Assembly (NCBI GenBank): GCA_910576815.1
Contig: CAJTKA010000002.1
Location: forward strand, 62,001-126,000
Direction of reading: 5' to 3'
DNA length: 64,000 nt
Source: an uncultured Lachnospiraceae bacterium
Lineage (GTDB): Bacteria; Bacillota; Clostridia; Lachnospirales; Lachnospiraceae
The notes below the pieces were generated by a model. It saw nothing but the letters and a program-made list of their open reading frames with translations, was not told the origin of the DNA and made no database searches. The first letter of the stretch is position 1, and the number at the start of each line of letters is the position of its first letter. The translations under genes were made by a program, and so were the position numbers. This document shows, piece after piece, positions 51,952 to 60,640 of this stretch.

Positions 51952-54822
51952 TTATTTTCCGTTACTGTCTGCCGCGATTTCCTCCGCCGCCAGCGGGAAG
52001 GTCATAAACACCTTGAACAGATCCCCGTCCAGCTGGATCTCAAAGGTTCCGCCCTGCGCCAGCGTCAGGTTCTTGGCGATGGACAGTCCCAGGCCGCTGC
52101 CTTCCGTGGTACGGGACTCGTCGCCTCTGATAAAGCGCTCCGTCAGCTCCTCCGGCTTACAGTTCAGGTAATTTTCTGAAATGTTCTTAATGCTGACCTG
52201 AACCCGTTCTTCCTTACCCGCCTGGTCCATGGACACATAGACTCTGGTCCCCGGCATGGCGTACTTGTAAACATTGTTGAACAGATTCTCCATCACCCGC
52301 CAGATGCGGCGGCTGTCCGCCTCCACGACGGTATTGCCGGTGTTCACGTTCATTACCGTGACCAGGTTCTTCTCCTCAAATTTTTCGGAAAACTCCCCAA
52401 TGGTCTGGTTCATCAACTCCGTGAGGTTGATCCTCTCAAAATGCAGACTGATGGTACCCGAGGAGATCTTGCTGGCCTCCACCAGATCGTCGGTCAGCTG
52501 CTTTAAGCGCTGCGATTTCTCGTCCAGCACGCGGATGTAATCCCTTGCCTTCTCGCTTCCCACCTGCTCCCTTTTCAGCAGATCCACATAGTTGATAATG
52601 GAAGTCAAGGGGGTCTTGATATCATGGGAAACATTGGTGATGAGATCCGCCTTCATGCGCTCATCCTTCATGCTGATCTCCACGGCTTCCTTGATGCCCT
52701 TGCCGATACTGTTCACGGAGTGTGCCAGCGTCCTGTTGTCCCCGTGCAGCCCCTCCGTATCAAGCTGATGGTCAACGTGCCCTCCGGCAATGATCTCAAT
52801 GCCCTCGGCAATCCCCTGTCTCTCTTTCGCGTCCCTGTAGAGCATCACGCCCACGACCGCATCGACCGCACAGGTAAAAAGGAAGACCAACATTGCCCCG
52901 CCGCGGCCCAATAATGCCGCATAAAGAAAGAGCATCAACAGATTAAACAGCAGGAAAATCCCGTAGGGCACCCAAGTGCGCAGGACAATACCGCCGTTAT
53001 CATAGATCTTCCACGCAAAATCCTTTAACCGGCAAAGCAGACGACGCAGATAAGAGTTGCCAAACAGGGCATGTGCCTTGAGCCGCCTGACCAGACTGTA
53101 AAAGAAGAAGGTAAAGATCAGATCCGCCACAAAGGTCCCGATCAGCACCAGTGCGATAAACCAATCCCATCTGACCGCGTCCCTGTAAAAATCCAGACTG
53201 GTAGGATCGATTCCCGCAATTTCCGTCGCCACCACTAAGACCCAACCCGTCAGCAGGAAAACGCCGACTGCAATCAGCAGCGCGCCCTCCGTGGGGATGG
53301 TATCAAAAGCTTCCAGACGGATACGCTTCACGCCGTCTTCATCATACTCTCTGCCCGTCATCATAGTCTGCCAAACAAAGAGCGCCAGATACAGAAGTCC
53401 GGAAAACAATGCTGTCATTGCCCACCGCCAGAGGTTCGGCATGTACTCCGCCCCCTGCTTAAAGGCGTCCATCGCCGGATAAGAGGTATCCACACTGATC
53501 CAGATTCGCACATCCTCCGGGTAGGTATAGGCATATTGCTGCAAGACCTGCTCCACTGTACTCTCCGCAATCGAAGTGTTGGTCCGATAGACCATGTCAG
53601 CGGGACTGTAGTAGAGATAGCTCTCCGCCAGCGGCAGCCCTTCCTTTTCTCTGGAGACCTTTTCCATCAAGCTCTCAATATGATCTCTTTCTTTACTTCC
53701 CGCCATGGTATTGCTGTAATACTTCTTATTACGCCCTTCCGTCCTTTCGATCAGGAAGCGTACATTTGAGTTCTTCGGCTCAAAATACTCTTTTCCGGTA
53801 ACGTACTCTTCATAATTGTAGGCAAGGCTCGCTGCCGCAGCCTGCACATTATCACAGAGCGCATAATACTGCTCCCAATCGGAGACATAGTCCTCGATAT
53901 TCTTACCCTCTGCTGTCTGATAGCGGTTCATTAAAACACTATATGAGCTGTACTCCTCAACCTCCTCATAAGGGTTGATGACCTCAAACTCCTGTTCTTT
54001 GTTCGCATACGCGTGTTCTGTCAGCGCGCTCGCCGGCTGATAATCCGTCACAAATCCGGAATCACTGTCTACGATGCGATACTGCACATAAGGCTTCACC
54101 TCGGCATCGTCAGACATCTCTGTGACTGTCACCTGCGGAATTTTTGCCAGAAAAGCATCTGCCTGCTCCTGCGTCATTTCCTTTACGGTATATTCAAACC
54201 CGTACTTTTGCCATTTGAGCAGATCCTCCAGCTTATAGACCGCCGTCACATACTCTCCCGTCAGGCCTTCGCTGCGATGATTATAGGCCGTCACATCCAC
54301 AAGCTTTTCCCCGTCAAAAGCGCCGTCTGTCTCCATCTGGCTGCACACCACGCCATAGCGGATGATATCTGCCGTCGCATACCCGAGAATGCGGTGAAAA
54401 ACTTCTGACTCCTCGAAATACTCCCCTGCATTCATGCTGAAAATCAGATCCGTGAAATTACCGCCCGAACGCAAGCCCTGAAATCGCACGGTACCGCAGG
54501 CAACCGTCACGATCAGGGAAAAAACCATGGCTGCTAATGCTGCGTGCTGTAAGAACAGCAAAAAGATTCGCAGGCCGCACCTTGTCTTTTTCGGCTTTTG
54601 TGCTTTTTTCTGCTTCCGCTTTTCTTCCCTATTTCTCGTATTTTTCCTATTTCCCGCAGTTCCCCTATTACTGTCTGATTCGGTAACTCCCGTTATTTCT
54701 CTTTCGTCAATGCTATCCGCAGTCTTCACCGTATCTGCAATGCTTTCAGAAGCATCTATCGCTTCCGCAGCTTTTTCATACCCCGTAGTTGCTTCCCTGT
54801 TCTCTCTTTCCTCTATTCCCAT
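51952..54822 (-). CDS. Large sensor histidine kinase
   Basis: The 956-residue kinase begins with a charged cytoplasmic segment of about 85 residues, a TM helix near residue 90, and an extracellular sensing region of about 340 residues. Five or six TM segments follow (about 470-660), then a HAMP-like linker, the DHp domain with H733 in VSHDIKTPLTS, and a C-terminal ATPase domain with N, G1 and G2 boxes (NLFNNVYKY; GSGLGLSIAKNL). It is downstream of its response regulator with a 64-nt gap. The start at 54822 has GGGAG upstream. The signal is unknown; the large extracellular part suggests an envelope or peptide stimulus. Confidence 0.92.
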   Translation of the reverse strand: MGIEERENREATTGYEKAAEAIDASESIADTVKTADSIDEREITGVTESDSNRGTAGNRKNTRNREEKRKQKKAQKPKKTRCGLRIFLLFLQHAALAAMVFSLIVTVACGTVRFQGLRSGGNFTDLIFSMNAGEYFEESEVFHRILGYATADIIRYGVVCSQMETDGAFDGEKLVDVTAYNHRSEGLTGEYVTAVYKLEDLLKWQKYGFEYTVKEMTQEQADAFLAKIPQVTVTEMSDDAEVKPYVQYRIVDSDSGFVTDYQPASALTEHAYANKEQEFEVINPYEEVEEYSSYSVLMNRYQTAEGKNIEDYVSDWEQYYALCDNVQAAAASLAYNYEEYVTGKEYFEPKNSNVRFLIERTEGRNKKYYSNTMAGSKERDHIESLMEKVSREKEGLPLAESYLYYSPADMVYRTNTSIAESTVEQVLQQYAYTYPEDVRIWISVDTSYPAMDAFKQGAEYMPNLWRWAMTALFSGLLYLALFVWQTMMTGREYDEDGVKRIRLEAFDTIPTEGALLIAVGVFLLTGWVLVVATEIAGIDPTSLDFYRDAVRWDWFIALVLIGTFVADLIFTFFFYSLVRRLKAHALFGNSYLRRLLCRLKDFAWKIYDNGGIVLRTWVPYGIFLLFNLLMLFLYAALLGRGGAMLVFLFTCAVDAVVGVMLYRDAKERQGIAEGIEIIAGGHVDHQLDTEGLHGDNRTLAHSVNSIGKGIKEAVEISMKDERMKADLITNVSHDIKTPLTSIINYVDLLKREQVGSEKARDYIRVLDEKSQRLKQLTDDLVEASKISSGTISLHFERINLTELMNQTIGEFSEKFEEKNLVTVMNVNTGNTVVEADSRRIWRVMENLFNNVYKYAMPGTRVYVSMDQAGKEERVQVSIKNISENYLNCKPEELTERFIRGDESRTTEGSGLGLSIAKNLTLAQGGTFEIQLDGDLFKVFMTFPLAAEEIAADSNGK

Positions 54823-54886
54823 AATAATCTCCCATTCCAAAACGTTCTACGCCAAGGCTCCTTTTGCCTTCGGCACCGTCAGACGC

Positions 54887-55582
54887 CTACACGCTCTTTT
54901 CGACCTTGTAGCCCACACCCCACACGACTTTTAAGTAGCGGGGCTCCTTGGGATTGATCTCGATCTTTTCCCGGATGTGTCTGATATGTACCGCCACCGT
55001 GTTGTCCGCGCCGATCGCCTCCTCGTTCCAGATGCTTTCATAGATCTGATCGATGGAGAACACCCGGCCGCAGTTCTTGACTAACAGCAGGAGGATATTG
55101 TACTCGATGGGCGTCAGCTTTACGCTCTCCCCGTCCACCGTGACCTCCTTGGTATCGTCGTTGATACAGAGTCCGCCCACCTGAAAAAGGGCGTTGTTCT
55201 CCGTATTGAGGTTCCCCAGCGTGGTGTAACGGCGAAGATTGGATTTTACCCGCGCCACCAGTTCCATCGGGTTAAACGGCTTTGTAATATAGTCGTCCGC
55301 TCCGATATTCAGGCCCAGGATCTTATCATTGTCCTCCGATTTCGCCGACAGGAAGATAATGGGAATGCTCGAATACTCCCGAATCTTTAAGGTAGCATGA
55401 ATGCCGTCAAGCTTCGGCATCATAATGTCGATCAAAAGCAGATGGATCTGCTGCTCCTTTAAGACACGGATCGCCTCCTGCCCGTCATAAGCCTTAAAGA
55501 TCGTGTAACCTTCCTGCATCAGATAGATCTCGATTGCGTCCACGATCTCCTTATCGTCGTCGCACACCAATATGTTGGCCAT
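54887..55582 (-). CDS. OmpR/PhoB-family response regulator
   Basis: The 231-residue protein has a receiver domain with acidic pocket CDDDKE at residues 7-12, the phosphoryl site D52 (LLIDIMMPKLDG), Thr/Ser in FLSAKSED and Lys in YITKPF. A winged-helix DNA-binding domain (about 130-231) has YNILLLLVKNCGRVFS. It starts at 55582, with a strong AAGGAGGGTGACC; the longer frame to 55696 is not needed. It pairs with the kinase that follows. Confidence 0.95.
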   Translation of the reverse strand: MANILVCDDDKEIVDAIEIYLMQEGYTIFKAYDGQEAIRVLKEQQIHLLLIDIMMPKLDGIHATLKIREYSSIPIIFLSAKSEDNDKILGLNIGADDYITKPFNPMELVARVKSNLRRYTTLGNLNTENNALFQVGGLCINDDTKEVTVDGESVKLTPIEYNILLLLVKNCGRVFSIDQIYESIWNEEAIGADNTVAVHIRHIREKIEINPKEPRYLKVVWGVGYKVEKSV

Positions 55583-55667
55583 GGTCACCCTCCTTGTTAC
55601 TCCTTCGTTTGCTGCTAGGTTAATTGAAACAGATAAAGATAAAGGAATAGATGGGAATTTTTTTAAT

Positions 55668-55696
55668 ATATTCTTAAGTTTGCGTTCTTTCGTCAA
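55668..55696 (-). promoter_or_regulatory. Promoter candidate of the two-component genes
   Basis: Minus strand: -35 TTGACG (55696-55691), 17-nt spacer, -10 AATATA (55673-55668). It lies in the gap after pgeF, so the pair may also be read from upstream. Confidence 0.45.
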
Positions 55697-55701
55697 ATTA
55701 T

Positions 55702-56562
55702 TTATGTGCCCTGCTCTCTGATCCCGAGAAAAGCACCTAAATTTCCTCTCTGCCCATGACTGGCCCGATGGGAAAATAAATAACTGTCGTTATGACAAGT
55801 ACAGAGGTCCGTCACCTGAATCTTTTTGGCAGGAATCCCCGCCTCCGAGAGCACGATCTCGTTGGCACGCCATAAGTCAAGCTGATACTTACCGCCGCCC
55901 TTTTTCTGAAGAATTTCATCTATCTGCCCCGGTCCGCGAAAGGCTTTTGCAAACGCCTCTGCCACATCCTCACTGACCTCATAACACGCCTGACAGATCG
56001 AAGGCCCCACCGCCGCTGTCAGGTCGGCAGGATCCGTACCGTAGACTTCGCGCATCTTTTCCACCACACACTGTCCCATGCGGGCCACGGTGCCTCGCCA
56101 GCCGGAATGCGCCAGCGCAATGGCACGCCTTCTGGTATCCACAAAATAAAGCGGCACACAGTCCGCAAAAAAGGTAGCCAGATACACACCCGGCTCATCC
56201 GTAAGAAGACCGTCCACATCCCGGTAATCTTTTTCCCGCGTGATGCCCTTGCCGCCGTCCGCCCTTCCTACTACCCGCAGATTGGTGGTGTGCGTCTGGT
56301 CCGAGCAGACGATACCCTCCACACTACAAAAAAGAAGCTCCGCGATCCGCCTGAAATTCTCGTCCACGGCCTCCTTGTCGTCCCCTCTCGTATAACTTAA
56401 ATTCATAGAACGGAAAATGCCTTCACTCACCCCGCCCATTCTGGTAGAAAACAAATGACTTACCCAGTCAATCTCCTCTATTATCGGGAAGGTGAGCCAC
56501 ACAAGTTCTCCTCTCTGGTTGATACGCATCTGTCTCGTATTTCTATGTCTGTACCATTCCAT
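55702..56562 (-). CDS. pgeF: PgeF/YfiH-family multicopper-like protein
   Basis: This is the DUF152/YfiH (laccase-domain) family, studied both as a peptidoglycan-editing factor and as purine nucleoside-acting enzymes. The 286-residue protein has DQTHTTN with the first His ligand, the ADCVPLYFVD motif, HSGWRGTVARM with the second His and the Arg, and a C-terminal CTCHNDSYLFSHR. The Cys and two His that bind zinc are therefore present. The start at 56562 follows AAGGAG. It is the last of the rimM to pgeF run before the two-component genes. Confidence 0.94.
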   Translation of the reverse strand: MEWYRHRNTRQMRINQRGELVWLTFPIIEEIDWVSHLFSTRMGGVSEGIFRSMNLSYTRGDDKEAVDENFRRIAELLFCSVEGIVCSDQTHTTNLRVVGRADGGKGITREKDYRDVDGLLTDEPGVYLATFFADCVPLYFVDTRRRAIALAHSGWRGTVARMGQCVVEKMREVYGTDPADLTAAVGPSICQACYEVSEDVAEAFAKAFRGPGQIDEILQKKGGGKYQLDLWRANEIVLSEAGIPAKKIQVTDLCTCHNDSYLFSHRASHGQRGNLGAFLGIREQGT

Positions 56563-56589
56563 ATTCGTTACTCCTTCATTATTATAAAC

Positions 56590-56724
56590 ATTGAGCAAAT
56601 GGCATAGCCATAAGCAGACCCTAGAAGAACGTCAGCGCTTAACGAGGTTTTTCACGAGTTTAGCGTCTGTTACGCTCGGAACGGAGCGCAAGCGCGTCTG
56701 CGTTGGTTATGACATTTGCTCAAT
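56590..56724 (-). repeat. 135-bp palindromic element between yraN and pgeF
   Basis: Outer arms ATTGAGCAAATGGCATAGCCA (from 56590) and its near complement ending at 56724 pair at about 19 of 22 positions. An inner hairpin pairs CGCTTAACGAG with CGAGTTTAGCG-type sequence. The yraN stop codon (56722-56720) lies inside the outer arm. It is similar in size and position to the elements before tyrS, ilvB and iorB but differs in sequence. Confidence 0.75.
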
Positions 56725-57079
56725 GCCATGATATGTAGTTGAACGCATTCTTAATCCATGCTACGTTCTCCCCGTCCACTGCCACCACATCAAAACGGAT
56801 GGGCGTATCCTCCGCGCAGTGATGCAGCATACGATAGTAATCCGCCACCTGACAGATTTTCTTCTGCTTGGCAAACCCTACCGCTTCCGCCGCGCTGCCT
56901 TTGCTCTTTCCGCTGCGGTACTTCACCTCAAAAAAGACCAGATAGTCCCCATCATAACCGATGAGATCAATCTCTCCCTGCCTGTTGCGGAAATTACTCT
57001 CTACGATTTTCACTCCCCCGGAACGTAAATAGGCACAGACTTCTTCTTCCTTCTGTGCCCCTTTTGCTCTCGTATTCAT
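56720..57079 (-). CDS. yraN: UPF0102 family protein YraN
   Basis: The 119-residue protein has the restriction-endonuclease-like fold motifs GEIDLIGYDGDYLVFFEVKYR around residue 36, where the Asp and the Glu-x-Lys are usual. YraN proteins are near-universal yet poorly understood and probably act on nucleic acids. The ATG at 57079 is 2 nt after the flhB-like stop; a TTG two codons earlier would overlap that stop, and I cannot decide between them firmly. It is part of the rimM-to-pgeF run. Confidence 0.9.
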   Translation of the reverse strand: MNTRAKGAQKEEEVCAYLRSGGVKIVESNFRNRQGEIDLIGYDGDYLVFFEVKYRSGKSKGSAAEAVGFAKQKKICQVADYYRMLHHCAEDTPIRFDVVAVDGENVAWIKNAFNYISWH

Positions 57080-57081
57080 CC

Positions 57082-57372
57082 TCAAGTACCCTTCGCCATT
57101 TTCGCTCTCACCTTGTCCACGGAATCCACAAAGACCAGGATCTCCGCCACCACCTCGTAGAGCTCCGGCGGAATCATATCTCCGATTTCCAGGCGGGAAA
57201 GCGTATCCGCCAGCTTGTCGTCCCGATGGATCGGCACATCCGCCTCTTTCGCGCGCTCGATGATACGCTCCGCAAGCGCCCCCTTACCCGACGCTATGAC
57301 GCGGGGCGCCTCGTCATCCGGGTCATATTCCAGCGCAATTGCCTGTTTCACTTTTTCCTGCTTTTTCTCCAT
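57082..57372 (-). CDS. FlhB-like cytoplasmic-domain protein (YlqH-like)
   Basis: The 96-residue protein resembles the cytoplasmic C-terminal domain of the flagellar export gate FlhB without the membrane part. It contains AIALEYDPDDEAPRVIASGKG, where FlhB has its cleavage region, and VPIHRDDKLADTL. B. subtilis has the same kind of gene (ylqH) next to a FliK-like gene (ylqG) and rnhB, as here. No other flagellar gene is in the window, so its current role is unclear. It probably starts at 57372; the longer frame to 57429 includes hairpin sequence. Confidence 0.85.
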   Translation of the reverse strand: MEKKQEKVKQAIALEYDPDDEAPRVIASGKGALAERIIERAKEADVPIHRDDKLADTLSRLEIGDMIPPELYEVVAEILVFVDSVDKVRAKMAKGT

Positions 57373-57407
57373 CTCATTTCTCCATATAAATTTTGCTGTT
57401 TCAGCGC

Positions 57408-57502
57408 AGAGAATGCCGTTTTGGGGCATTCTCTTGCATGAAACTTAGAACTTCTTGGCGTCCCGTCCTATGGCGGGACGTCTTTAAAAGTTCTTTTCAT
57501 GC
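57408..57502 (-). repeat. Two-hairpin element between fliK-like and flhB-like genes
   Basis: The first stem is AGAGAATGCC (57408-57417) with GGCATTCTCT (57425-57434). The second is a long stem with GCATGAAA (57436-57443) and TTTCATGC (57495-57502), GAACTT with AAGTTC, and CGTCCCG with CGGGACG at the tip. The fliK-like stop codon lies in the outer arm of the second stem. Confidence 0.75.
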
Positions 57503-59296
57503 TCGCATGTCGAAGGAAGTGCGACTCAACACCGAAATATTCTTCTGCTGATTGAGGATCGTCTGCATAACGGACTCCTCTTTCTCCTCCTCAGCTTCCT
57601 TTACACTCATCTGCGTTTTCAGAGTATACCCCCTGTTTGTCAGTCTCTGATTCAGCGTATCAATGTGCGCCTCGATCAATGAAAGCACATCTTCGTCCGC
57701 CACCGTAAAATTGGTGGACACCTGCTTTTCCTTCATTGTCACATAGACATCAAGCGGCCCCAAGTGCTCCATATCCAGATGCAGCAAAGCGCTGACCTGC
57801 CCATCCCTCGCCGCCAGATTCTTTTTGTTCGTATAGACATAAAGATCTCCATGTGCCTCGCTTCCCAGCATTTTTAGGGGAAGCTGCACATAGGTATAGA
57901 GGTGGTTTAGCTGATTCATAAAATCCACATTATTTTGGAGATTCTGCACGCTCCTGGCAACGGGCGCATCCGTCTTTCCCGCCATCTCTAAAGCCTGTGT
58001 GAGCCTCGCCGTCTGCTCTCTGATCCGCTCATAGAGCTGCTCCACCTGTTTTTTATCCGCAACGTCTCTGGGTTCTATCGTCCACTGACGGCCAATTTCC
58101 TCTTTTAATAACGCCTGAAATTCTTTCCCGCCAAGGAGCTGATGCATGTCTTTCGCGGAAATTTCACCGCGCATCGCCTTGGGAAGCAGGTTTTTCACCA
58201 GATTCAAGACTTCTTTTGGTGGCAGGTTCCCATTCTTTATCTGCTGTGCAGTCTCCTCGTCCACGCCCATCCTGCGAAGGGTATCCGAAAGGGCCTCCCA
58301 CTGCTTACCGCCAAGTACCGACTGCTTTGCTTCCTGCCCCTCTGCGCCCTCCTGAACGGTCCCGGCAGAACCTGTCTGATCTTCCGCCGCTGCCGGCTCC
58401 GGCAAGGGCATCTGTCCTGCCTTTCCCACTGTTTTGGCCTCTGCATCCTGCGCGCCCTGCGTATTTTCCGCCGTTCCCGCCTGCGGATCACCCTGTATCT
58501 CCTCCTGTGCAGCCGGGGGTATCTGCGCCGTTCCCTCCTCCAAGGTCTGCTCCATGCCGGGGCGCAGGCTGATGACAGCCCCTTCTTCTCCTGCCTCCTC
58601 CGTAAAAACAGAGAGCACTGCCTCGTAAAAGGCGAGGGCTTTCTCCCCCTGACCTTCCTTTACAAGCTCCTGAAATACCTGCGGCAGCTCCTCCGAAATG
58701 GCATGCGCGCTGTGCAATAACTGATGGTTCATATTTTGATACTGTTCAAACTGTTCGATATTTTCCGCCGTCACAGGCAGCCCCATCTTCGTAAGCTGTA
58801 TGATGGAAGTCGGATCTTGTCCCGGAAAATCCAAAATCGTTCTGCACATATTCAGGATGGATTCCTTGTCAATGGGCATTCCCTCCTCCATCATCCTGGC
58901 TACCATTTCCATGTTTCCTGCCGTTTCGGGCATGGAAGCTGCGGCAAGCGCACGCAGGATCGTAGCCGTGTTTGCCGTATTGGTATAAAGGGGGGCAAGC
59001 GACATAAAGGATCCGGCATTTGCTTTGACCTCGAAGCTCAGCATCTGTCCAAGCGCCAGATTCACGCTTTTATCAAGTTTTGCGCTGATGGAAAAGTCCT
59101 GCGCCAACTCGATCTGCACGGAATTGCCGTTTCGTTCCACCACCGTGCCCTGTATGGTCTGCCCCGGTTTTAAGGCGCGCACCTCATTTTGCAGGCGCAT
59201 CAGCCGTTCGCCCTTACCGACACCCGCCGCCGCTCTTGCCGCGTCCGCAGCACGCATACTCTGATTTTCCTTTTTTTGTACATAATTCAGATTCAA
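57497..59296 (-). CDS. FliK-like hook-length control protein
   Basis: The roughly 599-residue protein has an N-terminal region starting NLNYVQKKENQ, a long low-complexity middle rich in Glu, Ala and Gln (about 255-330), and a C-terminal domain with GDLYVYTNKKNL, LDVYVTMKEKQVSTNF and a helical end. This matches the FliK/Flg-hook domain and the B. subtilis YlqG type. The likely start is TTG at 59296, two bases after the rnhB stop, with GAGGTG upstream inside rnhB. Without flagellar neighbours the role is unclear; it could regulate a secretion apparatus or be a remnant of a motility set. Confidence 0.85.
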   Translation of the reverse strand: MNLNYVQKKENQSMRAADAARAAAGVGKGERLMRLQNEVRALKPGQTIQGTVVERNGNSVQIELAQDFSISAKLDKSVNLALGQMLSFEVKANAGSFMSLAPLYTNTANTATILRALAAASMPETAGNMEMVARMMEEGMPIDKESILNMCRTILDFPGQDPTSIIQLTKMGLPVTAENIEQFEQYQNMNHQLLHSAHAISEELPQVFQELVKEGQGEKALAFYEAVLSVFTEEAGEEGAVISLRPGMEQTLEEGTAQIPPAAQEEIQGDPQAGTAENTQGAQDAEAKTVGKAGQMPLPEPAAAEDQTGSAGTVQEGAEGQEAKQSVLGGKQWEALSDTLRRMGVDEETAQQIKNGNLPPKEVLNLVKNLLPKAMRGEISAKDMHQLLGGKEFQALLKEEIGRQWTIEPRDVADKKQVEQLYERIREQTARLTQALEMAGKTDAPVARSVQNLQNNVDFMNQLNHLYTYVQLPLKMLGSEAHGDLYVYTNKKNLAARDGQVSALLHLDMEHLGPLDVYVTMKEKQVSTNFTVADEDVLSLIEAHIDTLNQRLTNRGYTLKTQMSVKEAEEEKEESVMQTILNQQKNISVLSRTSFDMRA

Positions 59297-59298
59297 GT

Positions 59299-60063
59299 TT
59301 ACACCTCGCAAAAGTGTGTGATAAAAGATTTTCTGTGAATGGGACAGGGACCGTACTTTTTGAGAGCATCGATATGCGCCTGCGCGCCATATCCTTTGTT
59401 GGAAGAGAAGCCGTACATCGGATAGACCTCATCATACTGCACCATGAGCCGGTCCCTTGTCACCTTCGCCACAATGCTCGCCGCACCAATGGAAATGCTT
59501 TTGGCGTCTCCTTTGATGATGGGGATCTGTCTGATGTCTACCCCGGGAATCGTCACAGCATCATTCAATAAAATATCAGGCGTTACTTTAAGCTTGCCGA
59601 CTGCTTCCCGCATGGCCTCGTAGGTAGCCTGTAAAATATTGATCTCGTCGATCCGCGCCGGAGCACTGTAGCCCAAGCCGACAGCCACGGCTTTCTCCAT
59701 GATGATCTCATAAAGCTCCTCTCTCTTTTTTTCGGAGAGTTTCTTGGAATCATTGATATATAATATGTCACAATCTTTTGGCAAAATAACCGCTCCTGCC
59801 ACCACCGGTCCGGCAAGCGGTCCCCTGCCTACCTCGTCGATGCCGCAGATATGGGCATAGGCGCCATACTCTTTCTCATAGCGCCAAAGCGCCTGCGTCC
59901 TTGCCACCTCTTTCTCATAGGAAAGAAGGCGCTTTTTTGCCTGCGAGAGCGCCGCCTGCACCCCTGCCCTTTCATCTGCTCCATATACTGAAAACAAATC
60001 AGGCAGCTCACCAAGTGCCGCCGCCTGTAGTTTTTGTTTGATTGTTTCTATCTTTTCAACCAT
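59299..60063 (-). CDS. rnhB: Ribonuclease HII
   Basis: RnhB cuts RNA in RNA-DNA hybrids and removes single ribonucleotides from DNA. The 254-residue protein has CGIDEVGRGPLAGPVVAGA with the catalytic Asp-Glu, the later acidic residues in LLNDAVTIPG and the KGDAKSISIGAASIVAKVTRD block. An N-terminal extension of about 70 residues precedes the core, as in Bacillus RnhB. The start at 60063 has GAGGAG upstream at a rather long 12-nt spacing; the longer frame to 60231 overlaps lepB. Confidence 0.95.
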   Translation of the reverse strand: MVEKIETIKQKLQAAALGELPDLFSVYGADERAGVQAALSQAKKRLLSYEKEVARTQALWRYEKEYGAYAHICGIDEVGRGPLAGPVVAGAVILPKDCDILYINDSKKLSEKKREELYEIIMEKAVAVGLGYSAPARIDEINILQATYEAMREAVGKLKVTPDILLNDAVTIPGVDIRQIPIIKGDAKSISIGAASIVAKVTRDRLMVQYDEVYPMYGFSSNKGYGAQAHIDALKKYGPCPIHRKSFITHFCEV

Positions 60064-60082
60064 GTAAATTAAAATCTCCTCA

Positions 60083-60622
60083 TTAGCGGTGCTTGACAAA
60101 TCCCAGCTTATCAAACGGCCAAATGCGCAGCCACGCCCTGCCAATGATGTGTTCCCGCCTGATGTTGCCCACGGAAGGATCCCTGCCGTCAGAGCTGTTG
60201 TTCCTATTATCTCCCAGGACAAAATACTCATCCTTTCCCAGCTTGATCGGCTCGATTGCCCTCCCGGGATTCATGATTGTCTCCTTACCGTAGTTTTCAT
60301 TTAAAAGGGCATCGTTTATGTAGATGTTGCCCTCCTCGTCGATCTGCACCGTCTCTCCGGGAAGACCGATGACACGCTTGATATAATAGGTATCAGGCTG
60401 ATGTAAAAACTTGAATACAACGATATCAAACCGTTCCGGATCGTGAAAACGGTAGCTGATCTTATCTACGATCAAATTATCTTCATCACTGAGCGTTGGC
60501 TCCATGGAACTGCCCTGCACCTGCGTTCTCTGTCCCACAAAATGGATCGTCAGATAAATCACGCACAAAACGGCCAGCAGATACAGACTTGTACTTAAAA
60601 TTTCCCGCAGTATCCTTTTCAT
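60083..60622 (-). CDS. lepB: Signal peptidase I (copy 1)
   Basis: This enzyme cuts signal peptides from secreted proteins. The 179-residue protein has one N-terminal TM segment (about 9-29), the nucleophile Ser39 in GSSMEPTL, the general base Lys82 in YIKRVIGLPGE and the GDNRNNSSDGR box. It is a typical Gram-positive type I enzyme. It follows rbgA by 18 nt. A second signal peptidase lies on the other side of rbgA. Confidence 0.96.
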   Translation of the reverse strand: MKRILREILSTSLYLLAVLCVIYLTIHFVGQRTQVQGSSMEPTLSDEDNLIVDKISYRFHDPERFDIVVFKFLHQPDTYYIKRVIGLPGETVQIDEEGNIYINDALLNENYGKETIMNPGRAIEPIKLGKDEYFVLGDNRNNSSDGRDPSVGNIRREHIIGRAWLRIWPFDKLGFVKHR

Positions 60623-60640
60623 ACTACTTTTCCTTCCTCC

